Shown: one piece after another, positions 26,014-35,700 of the stretch | Layout of the letters: every line of letters begins with the position of its first letter | Numbering within the stretch: the first letter of the stretch is position 1 | Assembly: GCF_004421185.1 (NCBI RefSeq) | Contig: NZ_LXQB01000050.1 | Span: forward strand, 1 to 36,970 | DNA length: 36,970 nucleotides | Direction of reading: 5' to 3' | Origin: Methylacidiphilum sp. Yel | GTDB taxonomy: Bacteria > Verrucomicrobiota > Verrucomicrobiia > Methylacidiphilales > Methylacidiphilaceae | The notes under the pieces: model-generated | What the model was told of the DNA's origin: nothing | The model's database searches: none | Seen by the model: only the letters and a program-made list of their open reading frames with translations | Program-made: the position numbers and the translations under genes

Positions 26014-26438
26014 CATTTTTCCTATCTTTTGAAGAAAAAAAGCTTTTAATTATAACTTAGAGGCTGCTGGTCGTTTCTATGTGGAGAATCCAAGTTGGTT
26101 CTCTACTTGAGGGGGAGTGATGATTCCTTCTTTCTTATTTTAGCTGCCAAAGCAAGCAATAGATAGGGGAGGCTTTTACCTCCCCTATGAGTTTGTAAGG
26201 CATCTTTTATGGGCTTCTGTTTGAGCTACTCCATCAATCCCATTTCCTCTGCAATGGATATTTCCCCTCAAAGGCGTTGGGTTCTAGTACCGTTTCACAA
26301 GCTGTGAACTTTTCTAGGTGGAAACCAAGCCCTTTCCAAGTGGTGGTTGAAGCCAGAAAATGAATTAATGGTTCTAATCCCTCTTTTTCGTTTACTCCTT
26401 GTCTAGAATGAAGGTTTTAGACAAAGAGTAATTTAGAT
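26014..26438. other. 425-bp gap: one perfect hairpin and a start-less open frame
   Basis: ATAGGGGAGG (26163-26172) pairs perfectly with CCTCCCCTAT (26179-26188) around a 6-nt loop. No T-tract follows on either strand, but the position between the convergent pterin dehydratase and beta-hydroxyacid dehydrogenase genes suits a terminator. On the minus strand, 26416 to 26234 is an open frame of 60 codons plus TGA with protein-like composition (for example HFLASTTTWKGLGFH) but no ATG or GTG. It may be a gene remnant or chance; I recognise no family. Confidence 0.4.
26163..26188. terminator. perfect 10-bp GC-rich hairpin between convergent genes
   Basis: The arms ATAGGGGAGG and CCTCCCCTAT flank the loop CTTTTA. 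It lies 150 bp downstream of the pterin dehydratase gene on one side and 250 bp downstream of the dehydrogenase gene on the other. The missing U-tract lowers confidence in simple intrinsic termination. Confidence 0.45.
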
Positions 26439-27335
26439 TTAGTCTTTATCTAATCCGTGACGGTCTGGAAATGTCAACTCGGATATGGCGGATTTATCGT
26501 ATTGACCAAATCCTTTTTTAACCAGTCTTTGATATTGGTTATAAGTGGCTTGGGCAAGTGGTAGGTTCAATCCAGCTTCTTTGGCTAAATTAAGAGCAAT
26601 GCCGCTGTCTTTCAAGGCATGTTCAGCAGAGAAGAAACAAGCATGTTCTCTATTTTGCATATCTTCTCCATCTGTCTCCAACACTCTGGAGTTGGCTCCT
26701 GTTTGCGAAAAGACTTCTCTAATCATATTTAAATCGAGGTTGAGAGCTTTTGCTAGTCCTAGGCCTTCAGCTAGAGCGGCAGTATTGATGTTCATCACCA
26801 TGTTCACAAGGGCTTTGACTTTTGCTGCTGAACCTAATTCACCACAATAACGCCTCGAGGACGACATGTCTTTGAGTATAGGTTCGACTTCATCAACAAC
26901 CTGTTTTTTGCCACCAAGCATAAAATATAACGTACCACTTCTTGCTTGAGGGATACTTGAAGCCATGCATGCTTCTATAGCTTCGGCTCCTACTTCTTCA
27001 CAAAGTTTGCCAATTTCTATATGAGTTTTTGGGGAAATAGTGGCGGTATTGATAAATATTTTTCCTTTGGCTCCAATCAAAAGACTGTCCCCATTTTTAG
27101 CAAAAATTTTATACATCGCAGCGTCATCGGAAACCACTGTGAAAATCACATCAGCCAGCTCTGTAACTCTAGCAAGTTTGTTTGTTGCTTCTGCTCCTAT
27201 TTCTTTTGCTAGTTCTTCTGCGGCTTTTTGATTAATGTCGTAGACAACAGTAACAGGATATTTTAAATCATGAAGGCGTCTGGCCATATTGGCTCCCATT
27301 CTTCCTACGCCTACAAAACCAATTCTTTTACTCAT
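26439..27335 (-). CDS. NAD(P)-dependent beta-hydroxyacid dehydrogenase (HIBADH/GLYR type)
   Basis: A 298-residue oxidoreductase. The N-terminal Rossmann motif is GFVGVGRMGANMARRL (residues 6-21). The catalytic Lys is probably Lys174 in GSAAKVKALVNMVMN, with Asn178 four residues on. Relatives reduce succinic semialdehyde, glyoxylate or tartronate semialdehyde, or oxidise 3-hydroxyisobutyrate. The usual substrate loop (PVSGG or PVSGS) reads ACMASSIPQARSG here, so the substrate may differ. It is 137 bp downstream of lpdA on the same strand. In a methylotroph a role in glyoxylate or C3-C4 overflow metabolism is possible, but not shown. Confidence 0.8.
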   Translation of the reverse strand: MSKRIGFVGVGRMGANMARRLHDLKYPVTVVYDINQKAAEELAKEIGAEATNKLARVTELADVIFTVVSDDAAMYKIFAKNGDSLLIGAKGKIFINTATISPKTHIEIGKLCEEVGAEAIEACMASSIPQARSGTLYFMLGGKKQVVDEVEPILKDMSSSRRYCGELGSAAKVKALVNMVMNINTAALAEGLGLAKALNLDLNMIREVFSQTGANSRVLETDGEDMQNREHACFFSAEHALKDSGIALNLAKEAGLNLPLAQATYNQYQRLVKKGFGQYDKSAISELTFPDRHGLDKD

Positions 27336-27472
27336 ACTTCTCTCCTTTTTTAATCCTATTCGATTAATTATTATACTAATTTTCTTTCACCAAGAATAGT
27401 CTTCTATCCAGTTAAAAATTTTTTCTGTTTTAAGTCAAGTGCAATTAGCTGGCATTTCTAGTAACATCCAAA

Positions 27473-28858
27473 CTAAAGATGGAGTCCCTTACCTTCTGCA
27501 AGAAGTGCAACTTCTCCAATCATTTCTGATAAAGTTGGATGTGGATGAATGGCTAGGAATAGCTCTTCGGCTGTGCTCTCTAAGGTTTTTGCTAGAGAAA
27601 ATTCACCAATCAGTTCGCTTGCATCCTCCCCTATAATGTGTGCTCCTAGAATTTCTCTTTCAGGGTCGCTAATGAGCAATTTGACAAATCCTTCTATTTC
27701 ACCAGAGGCAACAGCCTTTCCATTAGCACTGTATGGGTATTTAGCAACCTTATATGGAATGTTTGCTTTTTTGACTTCCTCTTCAGTCATCCCAACAGTA
27801 GCAACTTGAGGTTGGCAATAAACGCAGGAAGGAACAAAGTGAGGTCTTGTGGAGGTTTTTCCAAGAAAGATGCACTCAATTGCTTCCCATCCTTCTCTAA
27901 AGGCAGCATGAGCCAGTAACGGTGGGCCAATAATATCTCCAGCTGCGAAGATGCCATCTACTGAGGTTTGATATTTTTCGTCAACAGCAATAAATCCATT
28001 TTGGGTTTGAAGTTCAAAATCGGGTTCCAAAATATCTTCTAGATGAGCTGAAACTCCAATAGCAAGAAGCATAGCTTCAGACTCGATTGTTTCGTTAACC
28101 GCCCCTTTCAATCTTACATGAATTTTCTCTTTAATATTCCAACATTTTTCTACAACCGTTGAACAATAGATGGTGATGCCCTTTTTTGAGAAACTTTTTT
28201 GCAAGGCTTTAGAAATTTCACTGTCTGTTCCAGGGAGTATGTCCGAAGCCATTTCAACAATAATGACTTCAGATCCCATACACTTATAAAAATAGGCAAA
28301 TTCTACCCCTATGGCGCCTCCTCCAACAATGATAATTTTTTTGGGAAGTCTGGTAGTTTCTAAAGCCTCTCGGCTTGTAAGGATCATTTTGCCATCGACT
28401 TTGATAAAAGGTAAAGTTTTTGCTTTACATCCTGTGGAAAGAAGAATATAAGGGGCAGAAAGTTCTTCAGTTTTCCCATCAGCAAAAGTCATTCTTATTT
28501 TTTTATCTTTGTTAATTTTGCCTTTGGCTTTAATCCATTGAATTCCTCTTGATTTAAACAAATATTCTACACCAGAAGACATGCGATTTGCAGATTGCCT
28601 GCTTCGGGCAATCACTTTACTATAATCGAATTTTAGTCCTGAAATTTCCAGTCCAAAGGCATCAGCTTTTCGGCATCTTTCCATAAACTCAGCTGTTTTA
28701 AGTAAGGTTTTTGAAGGGATGCATCCCCAATTGGAACACACGCCTCCTAATTTATCTGCTTCGACAACAGCCACTTTTTTACCTAACTGAGAGGCTCTTA
28801 AGGCAGCGACATAGCCAGCAGGACCTCCACCAAGAATAATCAAATCCAGTGTATTCAT
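27473..28858 (-). CDS. lpdA: dihydrolipoyl dehydrogenase (E3)
   Basis: A 461-residue FAD enzyme that reoxidises dihydrolipoyl groups with NAD+. The FAD motif is ILGGGPAGYVAAL, the redox disulfide is Cys41-Cys46 (GGVCSNWGCIPSK), the NAD motif IIVGGGAIGVEFAYFY, the second FAD motif GIFAAGDI, and the C-terminal active-site pair lies in HPHPTLSEMIGE (His and Glu). It starts 12 bp after the E2 gene and closes the PDH block. It may also serve other lipoyl complexes in the cell. Confidence 0.94.
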   Translation of the reverse strand: MNTLDLIILGGGPAGYVAALRASQLGKKVAVVEADKLGGVCSNWGCIPSKTLLKTAEFMERCRKADAFGLEISGLKFDYSKVIARSRQSANRMSSGVEYLFKSRGIQWIKAKGKINKDKKIRMTFADGKTEELSAPYILLSTGCKAKTLPFIKVDGKMILTSREALETTRLPKKIIIVGGGAIGVEFAYFYKCMGSEVIIVEMASDILPGTDSEISKALQKSFSKKGITIYCSTVVEKCWNIKEKIHVRLKGAVNETIESEAMLLAIGVSAHLEDILEPDFELQTQNGFIAVDEKYQTSVDGIFAAGDIIGPPLLAHAAFREGWEAIECIFLGKTSTRPHFVPSCVYCQPQVATVGMTEEEVKKANIPYKVAKYPYSANGKAVASGEIEGFVKLLISDPEREILGAHIIGEDASELIGEFSLAKTLESTAEELFLAIHPHPTLSEMIGEVALLAEGKGLHL

Positions 28859-28870
28859 AGATGGGTTTTT

Positions 28871-30121
28871 TTAGACTAGCATGGAGAGCGGATTTTCCAA
28901 TAATGACTTAAATTCCTTTAAAAATTTTGCTCCTGTTGCTCCATCAATTACCCTGTGGTCACATGAGGCAGTGACTCTTACAACTTCCCCTACAATAATA
29001 TTGTTCTGAGAATCGATTAGGGGCTTTTTTACAACTGCACCTATTGCCAGTATCATTGCTTGAGGAGGGTCAATAATGGCAAAAAAGTTATCAATGCCAT
29101 ACATTCCTAAATTCGATACGGTAATGGTCCCCCCCATGTACTCTTCTGGGGAGAGTTTTCTTTCTTGGGCTTTTTGTATAAGCTCCTTTGCTTCTTTCGA
29201 TAGGGTCATGAGAGACTTATCTTGGGCATTTTTGATGACAGGGGTGATAAGTCCATCCTCTAATGCAACGGCCAGAGCAATATTGATAATGTTATGTTTT
29301 AAAATAGAATCAATGTTCCAGGAAGCATTGACGGACGGTACTTTTTTTACAGCTTCAACGGTAGCCTTTAAGAAGAAGTCGTTGTAAGTAAATTTCCATG
29401 GTTGCTCATGTTGAGAATAATAAAGATTAAGCTCATTTCTCAATCGCGAAAGAGAGCTAACGAAGATTTCTGTTTCTAGATAAAAATGGGGAATGGTAGT
29501 CTTGCTCTCTAAAAGACGTTTTGCGATTTTTTCCCTCATCATTGAAAGAGGAATTTTGGTCTCGGACAAACCAGGTTGTGGAGCAGCAGAAATACCAGGA
29601 GGCTTTTGAATAGGGAGCTTTTCTTTCTGTTCTAGAGCTTTTTGTTCTAAAGAACTCAAAACATCCCTTTTTAGAATTCTGCCACCAGGACCCGTTCCTT
29701 GAATTGAGGAAAGTTCAACACCTTCCTCTTGGGCAATTTTCCTAGCTAAAGGAGAAGATTTTATTCTTTGGGAAGGCTCTTTTTTGGTAACTTCTCTGAG
29801 TTGGCCCACTGGTTTTGTCAAAGAACTAGTTTCTCTCCCCTCCATTGCTTCTTTTTGAACTTGCGGAGCCGAAATGGCTTCTTCCGCTTCCGGTTCTATT
29901 AAGGCAATAGGAGCGTTGACTGGAGCTCTTCCCCCCTCTGGAAGAAGAATTTTTTTAAGGACACCAGATTCGAAAGCTTCTAAATCCATGATTGCTTTAT
30001 CAGTTTCAATTTCCGCAATCACTTCTCCTTCTTGGATAGGGTCTCCTTCTTTTTTTAACCATCTAACAATCTGCCCTTCGGACATCGAAGGGCTCAACAA
30101 AGGCATGGTGATTTCTTTCAT
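28871..30121 (-). CDS. pdhC: pyruvate dehydrogenase E2, dihydrolipoyl acetyltransferase
   Basis: A 416-residue E2 subunit with three parts. One lipoyl domain occupies residues 1-78 with the lipoyl Lys42 in [13 protein letters not shown]. After a flexible linker, the peripheral subunit-binding domain is at about 123-160 ([31 protein letters not shown]). The catalytic domain covers about 185-416 and ends with [15 protein letters not shown], giving the active-site His389 and Asp393. It moves the acetyl group to CoA and forms the complex core. Downstream of a 290-bp AT-rich stretch that also contains the start region of the divergent TPR gene, so it has its own promoter rather than sharing one with pdhAB. 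Confidence 0.93.
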   Translation of the reverse strand: MKEITMPLLSPSMSEGQIVRWLKKEGDPIQEGEVIAEIETDKAIMDLEAFESGVLKKILLPEGGRAPVNAPIALIEPEAEEAISAPQVQKEAMEGRETSSLTKPVGQLREVTKKEPSQRIKSSPLARKIAQEEGVELSSIQGTGPGGRILKRDVLSSLEQKALEQKEKLPIQKPPGISAAPQPGLSETKIPLSMMREKIAKRLLESKTTIPHFYLETEIFVSSLSRLRNELNLYYSQHEQPWKFTYNDFFLKATVEAVKKVPSVNASWNIDSILKHNIINIALAVALEDGLITPVIKNAQDKSLMTLSKEAKELIQKAQERKLSPEEYMGGTITVSNLGMYGIDNFFAIIDPPQAMILAIGAVVKKPLIDSQNNIIVGEVVRVTASCDHRVIDGATGAKFLKEFKSLLENPLSMLV

Positions 30122-30410
30122 TGAGGATTAGTTACTGTTTTTAAATGATCTTATATTTTCTGTAAAGAATGCTTTTTTTTTATTAACCCATTAAAAATCA
30201 TAATGTAGTTCTCTCTCTATTATCAATGTGAAATTATTGAATATTGTTTACTTAAAAGAAACAAAATTAACTCAAAGTTGTTTTTTATCACAACCAAAAA
30301 ACAACCAATGGAAAAAAGAGGCTACTCTCTCTGACTCTTGGAGAAAGAGCTTGAAGCTTCTTTTTTTCCAAAGATATTGTATTGCTTAGACAATTTTCAA
30401 TAAGCAAAAA

Positions 30411-32111
30411 ATGCCAGACATTAAAAATAAAGAAAAAATAGGGCTTATTCTGAATAAGATTCTTAAAAAGACTGTTTTTTTGATTGTTTTTTCTTTCTTT
30501 CTTTTTTTCTTTCAACCTCTAGAAAGTCATGGCAGAATACAAAAGTCAGCTCCTACTCCAAAAACAGATGGGGTGTCAACACCTCAGGATTGGTTTCTGG
30601 AAGCTTATTTTATCACAAGAGAAGCTGATGGTCTTCTTTCTTCAAAAAATTACATAGAAGCTGAAAAAAAATATCGAATCGCCTACAGTTTACTTGGTTC
30701 ATTAAGAGCTACTTATCCAGAATGGGAAACGGCTATTGTCCGCTATCGAACCAAATACGTCAAGGAAAAGCTCGAGCATCTCTCTCGTTTAAATGCTCAG
30801 AATACTACTGAAAAAAAAAAGTTTCTGGAAGACTTCGAACAAAACAACAACCTAAGTCTGTTGGTCAATCCACAACCATCCGTAAGCCTGGAAGAACTGC
30901 AAGCTCTCAAAAACAAGATAGCCAACCTCTCCAAGCAACTAGAATTATTGAGAAAAGAAAAGGAAGCTCTTCTGGAGAATCTCCCTTACAATCAGCCAAA
31001 GTCAAGAACGGAAACGTTCAAAACGGAATCGACAACAAACCAAGCCTTTCAAGGAATGACATTACAAGAACTCTCCCATCTTCCTCAAATAAAAGATCAA
31101 CAAAGGAATCGAAAAAGTCTTACCTACCAATTGGAAAAAGCTCTGGAGGAGGCAAAAAAAACCGCTCAACAGCTAAAGGAAGAAAATAGCCTATTGAAAA
31201 AGGAGCTTCAGGATGTCCAATCTAGTTTACATAATCAAAAAGAAATATCTCAAAAGCCTAACGAAACCGGTCAGCTAGCTATTCTTCAGAGGGAAAATAT
31301 GGTTCTTAAAAAAACCCTTGGCCAACTTTTGGACAAACAAAAGCGGATTGAGGAGGAAAAAGAAGCCTTGGCTTTGGAATTAGAAAAAGCAAATAAATTA
31401 TTGGCTTTTATAGGAGAAAAAGAAGAGGTTTTGGCAGAGAGATTGCCTCCTAGAGTTACTAAAGAATCCATGACTGCCTTGAAACAAAAGAGACAATTGG
31501 AGCCAGCTGCGCAAAGCTTGGCTTTCAGAAAGGAATCGGTTGTGGAAGAGATGCGAAATCTTTTTGATCAAGGAGCAAGGCTTTACAGTGAGAAAAGATA
31601 TAAGGAAGCCTATGAGCTATATCATAAAGTTCTTAGTCTTGATCCATCCAACGGCATTGGATGGTTGAATTTAGGCCTTGTAGCTCTAGCAATGGAAAAA
31701 AATTCTGAGGCCTCTCTGTTTTTGAAAAAAGCAGTTGAATTCCTTCCTAGAGATCCTATGCCATATGCTTTGTTGGGACAGCTTTATTTTCAGAATGGTT
31801 CTTTAGCAGCTGCGACTGAAACGGTCGAAAAAGCCGTAAAATTGGATCCTCAAAATGCTAAACTTAGAAGGGAGCTTGGAGAAATTTACAAAGCAAGGGG
31901 ATTAGAATTATTGGCTGCCAAAGAGCTGAATAAAGCTATTGAATTGAACCCATATGATGGAATGGCTCATTTCGATTTAGCTTTAGTCTATATCTCTTAT
32001 AATCCTCCGTTGATAGCTCAAGCTAAACGGCACTATAGAGACGCACTTTTATTGGGAGTTCCTAAAGATGAACGTCTAGAACAAAAAATTGGATACTCAA
32101 CCCAACGATAA
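30411..32111 (+). CDS. anchored coiled-coil and TPR protein, function unknown
   Basis: A 566-residue protein. One hydrophobic helix at about residues 20-38 is a signal or membrane anchor. Residues 55-130 form a helical repeat-like region. Residues about 155-205 and 235-350 are strongly heptad-like coiled coil, rich in Lys, Glu, Gln and Leu. Residues about 390-550 hold four or so tetratricopeptide repeats, such as YKEAYELYHKVLSLDPSNGIG and DPQNAKLRRELGEIYKARG. TPRs mediate protein contacts, so it may be a periplasmic scaffold. It lies opposite to and between pdhB and pdhC, with only 12 bp to the pdhB stop. A role connected with PDH is unlikely if it is exported. Confidence 0.7.
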   Translation: MPDIKNKEKIGLILNKILKKTVFLIVFSFFLFFFQPLESHGRIQKSAPTPKTDGVSTPQDWFLEAYFITREADGLLSSKNYIEAEKKYRIAYSLLGSLRATYPEWETAIVRYRTKYVKEKLEHLSRLNAQNTTEKKKFLEDFEQNNNLSLLVNPQPSVSLEELQALKNKIANLSKQLELLRKEKEALLENLPYNQPKSRTETFKTESTTNQAFQGMTLQELSHLPQIKDQQRNRKSLTYQLEKALEEAKKTAQQLKEENSLLKKELQDVQSSLHNQKEISQKPNETGQLAILQRENMVLKKTLGQLLDKQKRIEEEKEALALELEKANKLLAFIGEKEEVLAERLPPRVTKESMTALKQKRQLEPAAQSLAFRKESVVEEMRNLFDQGARLYSEKRYKEAYELYHKVLSLDPSNGIGWLNLGLVALAMEKNSEASLFLKKAVEFLPRDPMPYALLGQLYFQNGSLAAATETVEKAVKLDPQNAKLRRELGEIYKARGLELLAAKELNKAIELNPYDGMAHFDLALVYISYNPPLIAQAKRHYRDALLLGVPKDERLEQKIGYSTQR

Positions 32112-32123
32112 TTATTTGTTTTT

Positions 32124-33101
32124 CTATCTTAAAACATTGTGCACGGCCTGTATAACTCTTAAGGGATTGGGTAGGATCTCTTGTTCTAGTTTTCCATTGT
32201 ATGGATTGGGAATGTCTAAATTTGAAACTCGATAAATGGGAGCATCGAGTTCATCAAACAAAAGGTGTTGAACATCATAAGCAATTTGAGCTCCCCAGCC
32301 AGCGAAAGGTTTCCCTTCCTCGACAATGACAAGTCTGTTGGTTTTTTGTAGGGAAGAAGCAACTAGATCGAAATCGTAAGGTTTGATGGTTCTTAGATCG
32401 ATCATTTCAACGGAAATATTCTCCTTGGATAGTGTTTCTAAGGCTTGAAGCACGACGTGTGTTGAAAAACCGCTAGACAGTACCGTTACATCTTTCCCTT
32501 CGGTAACAATCTGTGCCTTTCCAATTGGTACAAGAAAATCTTTTTCTTCGGGTACATCGCCTTGAATTCCATAAAGTCTTTCTCCTTCGAAAAAACAAAC
32601 AGGGTTGTTTGACCGAATGGCACTTTTCAATAGTCCTTTGGCGTCAGCAGGAAAAGCTGGATTGATGACAGTAAAGGTTGGAACATTAGCAAGCCAATTT
32701 TCCAGGGCATGAGAATGGGTGGCTCCTATTTGAGTTCCACCACCGGAAGGACCGCGAAAGACTATAGGAAAATTAAATTGACCTCCAGACATAAATCTGA
32801 TGGAACCAGCATTGTTTATAATTTGATCAAAAGCAACCAATGCAAAGCTCCAGTTCATGAACTCAACGATTGGCCTTAAACCATACATTGCCGCGCCAAC
32901 GGCTAAGCCTGTGAAAGCTGCTTCTGAAATTGGCGTATCAATGATCCGTTCAGGTCCAAACTTCTTTAAGAGTCCTTGAGAAACTTTAAAAGCTCCTCCG
33001 TATTCTCCAACCTCTTCGCCAATAAGAAATACAGTGTTATCTCTTTCAAGTTCTTCGCTCAATGCTTCATTGAGCGCCTGTCGATAAGTAAGAGTAGCCA
33101 T
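32124..33101 (-). CDS. pdhB: pyruvate dehydrogenase E1 component, beta subunit
   Basis: A 325-residue transketolase-family beta subunit. It includes LTYRQALNEALSEELERD, FLIGEEVGEYGGAFKVSQGL, RIIDTPISEAAFTGLAVGAA and MSGGQFNFPIVFRGPSG, all typical of bacterial E1beta. The C-terminal domain contains VLSSGFSTHVVLQAL and IDLRTIKPYD. Together with E1alpha it decarboxylates pyruvate and acetylates the E2 lipoyl group with thiamine diphosphate. It starts 47 bp after pdhA. The convergent TPR gene ends 12 bp beyond its stop, separating it from the E2-E3 genes. Confidence 0.93.
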   Translation of the reverse strand: MATLTYRQALNEALSEELERDNTVFLIGEEVGEYGGAFKVSQGLLKKFGPERIIDTPISEAAFTGLAVGAAMYGLRPIVEFMNWSFALVAFDQIINNAGSIRFMSGGQFNFPIVFRGPSGGGTQIGATHSHALENWLANVPTFTVINPAFPADAKGLLKSAIRSNNPVCFFEGERLYGIQGDVPEEKDFLVPIGKAQIVTEGKDVTVLSSGFSTHVVLQALETLSKENISVEMIDLRTIKPYDFDLVASSLQKTNRLVIVEEGKPFAGWGAQIAYDVQHLLFDELDAPIYRVSNLDIPNPYNGKLEQEILPNPLRVIQAVHNVLR

Positions 33102-33148
33102 GATTCTTCCTTCTTATTAAATAGTTTAAGCTGTTTGTGCTTAAAATC

Positions 33149-34222
33149 CTAGTCGACGATAAGTCCATACAAGGGCCTTTGAGGCGGCTCGATCGAATCT
33201 TCTTCCGCAAAACAAATTTTCCTTGCCAATTCGAGATCAGGTTCAGGACTTGATTCAGCATATTGCACAGCTTCTTGAATCACTTTTTTGATTTCTTTAT
33301 CAATCTGAGCAATAAGATCTCTTGTCAAAACTCCCTGATCTAAGAGTAGTTGGCTATAAAGGGCTATTGGATCTCTTTTCTTAGCTTCAGCAATTTCTTC
33401 TTTTGTTCGATACGTATCAGGATCCGACATCGAATGACCCCTAAATCTATAAGTCCTTGCTTCAATTAAAACAGGGCAGTTTTCGTTTCTAGCAAGATTG
33501 GCTGCTTCTAATACTTTTTTCCTTACTTCTTCCACATTCATCCCATCAATAACCATGCCCGCCATGTCATAGGCAACAGATTTTTTTACAAGAGGTAAAC
33601 CAGCAGTCGATCTGTGAATTTCGGTACCCATTGCATATTGATTATTCTCGATAATATACACGACAGGGAGTTTCCATAAGGAAACAAGATTGAGAGTTTC
33701 ATGAAATACCCCTTGATTAACGGCTCCATCACCCAAAAGACACACCGTAACAGTGTTCTCTTTAAGATATCTTTGAGCAAAGGCAACACCTGCAGCTATG
33801 GGACATTGGGCAGCTACAATAGCATGACCACCGAAGAATTTCTTGTTCTTATCAAAAAAATGCATCGAACCACCCATCCCTTTGGATGTGCCTGTTGATT
33901 TTCCATAAAGTTCAGCCATGCAGGCTTTAGGGGAGATCCCTCGAGCTAGGGCTATGCCATGATCTCTATAGGCAGTGATAACAACATCTTCAGGCCCTAT
34001 GGCTGCACAAACGCCTACCGCTATGGCTTCTTGTCCAATGGAAAGATGACAAAAGCCTTTAATTTTTGCCTGCATAAAAGATTGAGAAGATTTTTCTTCA
34101 AATCTTCGTATCAAAACCATCGTCTTGTACAGCTCAAGTCTCATTTCCTTTGGCAATTCTGCTAGAGCACTACTTTTAAAGTCTTCATGTACCTGTTCAG
34201 AGAAGGATATATTGTCAACCAT
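33149..34222 (-). CDS. pdhA: pyruvate dehydrogenase E1 component, alpha subunit
   Basis: A 357-residue E1alpha. The thiamine-diphosphate motif runs from GDGAVNQG (164-171) to ENN (192-194), and the regulatory-loop block YRFRGHSMSDPDTYR is intact. SIGQEAIAVGVCAAIGPEDVV and KGMGGSMHFF are further family markers. The alpha/beta split form of E1, rather than a single-chain AceE, is the one used here. It is the first gene of pdhAB; a 119-bp intergenic region separates it from a divergent aminotransferase gene. Branched-chain oxo-acid dehydrogenase is the main alternative, but motif spacing favours pyruvate. Confidence 0.92.
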   Translation of the reverse strand: MVDNISFSEQVHEDFKSSALAELPKEMRLELYKTMVLIRRFEEKSSQSFMQAKIKGFCHLSIGQEAIAVGVCAAIGPEDVVITAYRDHGIALARGISPKACMAELYGKSTGTSKGMGGSMHFFDKNKKFFGGHAIVAAQCPIAAGVAFAQRYLKENTVTVCLLGDGAVNQGVFHETLNLVSLWKLPVVYIIENNQYAMGTEIHRSTAGLPLVKKSVAYDMAGMVIDGMNVEEVRKKVLEAANLARNENCPVLIEARTYRFRGHSMSDPDTYRTKEEIAEAKKRDPIALYSQLLLDQGVLTRDLIAQIDKEIKKVIQEAVQYAESSPEPDLELARKICFAEEDSIEPPQRPLYGLIVD

Positions 34223-34341
34223 AATGTTTCCTTTTTTATGGATTCACTCTATATTTTACTTCAACTACAAAAAGAAGATAGTTCAATATGCATCTCTAAT
34301 AAGCAGCAAATATACCACTGAGTTTTGAAAAATTAAATCTG

Positions 34342-35700
34342 ATGGGAAAAGAAAAAAATATTCCTGGAAAAAAATCAAGGATATTATCTGAAGAGCTTTC
34401 TAGTTATGAGTGCCATAACATCACTGCTATTTCCTCTAATGGTCCTATTTTCTGGCAGCAAGCAAAAGGGGTTCACGTATGGGATGTCGACGGGAATAAA
34501 TATTTAGACCTCAGTGGAGGATTTGGTGTTGCCGCTTTAGGCTATCGCCACCCAAAAATCTATCGTTCTGTTATAAAGCAATTAGACACACTTTGGCATG
34601 TGATGGGTGATGTCTATCCTTCAAAAGAAAAAGTGGAGCTCTGTCGATTGCTCTCTCAAATAACTTTTGAAAAGTGGGAAAATCAAAGAGGGAAAGTCAT
34701 CTTAGGCTGTACTGGGAGCGATGCTATAGAAGCTGCATTAAAAACAGCATTTTTCCATACAAAAAAAAACAAATTTATTACTTTTTACGGTGGATATCAT
34801 GGTCTTTCTTTAGGGGCGTTAGCAGTCAATGGACTAGAGGATTTTCGAAAACCTTTGGAAGGATTATATGCTCCAATTGCTTCTTTTCTTCCCTATCCAA
34901 GTTGTTTTTATTGTATTGATAAATCTCAAAGTTTGACTCAAAAGGATTGTCTTTGTGAGCCACTTTTCGAAGAAAAATTGGAAAAAATGATTCACGAGGG
35001 TTATGGAGCTATTCTTTTCGAACCGCTTCAAGGAAGGGGAGGTGTTGTTGAGCCACCGGATTGGTTTCTCCCTCTTTTGCGTAGGGTGAGCACCAAACAC
35101 AATATTTTGCTCATAGCCGATGAGATTTTTACTGGCCTTTATCGGACAGGAAAAAGATTTGGTTGTGATGTAGCTGGGATTATACCAGATATCATATGTC
35201 TTGGGAAATCCATGGCTGGTGCCTTTCCTATTTCAGCGTGTATTGGAAGAGGAAATGTGATGGATAGCTGGCCTAAAAATGACGGAGAAGCGATCCATAC
35301 TTCCACATTTCTTGGCAATCCAATTGGTTGTCGTATGGCTATCGAACAGATCAAGGAATTAGAAAAAAAACATGAACAACTTTCCATCGAAGAAAAAGGG
35401 GAATATTTCTTATCGCTGCTTAACAACTTATCGAAACGTTATAGCTGTTTAAAAAATCCTCGAGGCAGAGGTTTGTTTTTAGGGGTCGATATCGTTGATG
35501 AAAAAGGATGTCCTGCCCCAGAGATTGCCGCAAAAATTGTTATAAAGATGCTTCAAAAAGGAATTATTGTTCTCACGGAAGGACCTTGTAGGAATGTTCT
35601 CAGTTTTACCCCTCCATTGATTATCAGCTTTAAACAAATAGCCTCTGTGGTACGAATTTTGGAACAAATCATTAAAATAGTTCTCAAAGAAACCAAATGA
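34342..35700 (+). CDS. class III aminotransferase (4-aminobutyrate/ornithine-like)
   Basis: A 452-residue PLP enzyme. VWDVDGNKYLDLSGGFGVAALGYRHP opens the core (two blocks), GCTGSDAIEAALK binds the phosphate, FYGGYHGLSLGAL follows, Asp260 (LIADEIFTG) contacts the pyridine nitrogen and Lys289 (CLGKSMAGAFP) carries PLP. The segment PYPSCFYC ... CLC (Cys188, Cys191, Cys203, Cys205) resembles a Cys-containing insertion found in some 4-aminobutyrate-like members. Substrate cannot be fixed from sequence; a diamine, 4-aminobutyrate or acetylornithine is possible, and putrescine is made by aguAB in this window. Divergent from pdhA. Confidence 0.8.
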   Translation: MGKEKNIPGKKSRILSEELSSYECHNITAISSNGPIFWQQAKGVHVWDVDGNKYLDLSGGFGVAALGYRHPKIYRSVIKQLDTLWHVMGDVYPSKEKVELCRLLSQITFEKWENQRGKVILGCTGSDAIEAALKTAFFHTKKNKFITFYGGYHGLSLGALAVNGLEDFRKPLEGLYAPIASFLPYPSCFYCIDKSQSLTQKDCLCEPLFEEKLEKMIHEGYGAILFEPLQGRGGVVEPPDWFLPLLRRVSTKHNILLIADEIFTGLYRTGKRFGCDVAGIIPDIICLGKSMAGAFPISACIGRGNVMDSWPKNDGEAIHTSTFLGNPIGCRMAIEQIKELEKKHEQLSIEEKGEYFLSLLNNLSKRYSCLKNPRGRGLFLGVDIVDEKGCPAPEIAAKIVIKMLQKGIIVLTEGPCRNVLSFTPPLIISFKQIASVVRILEQIIKIVLKETK

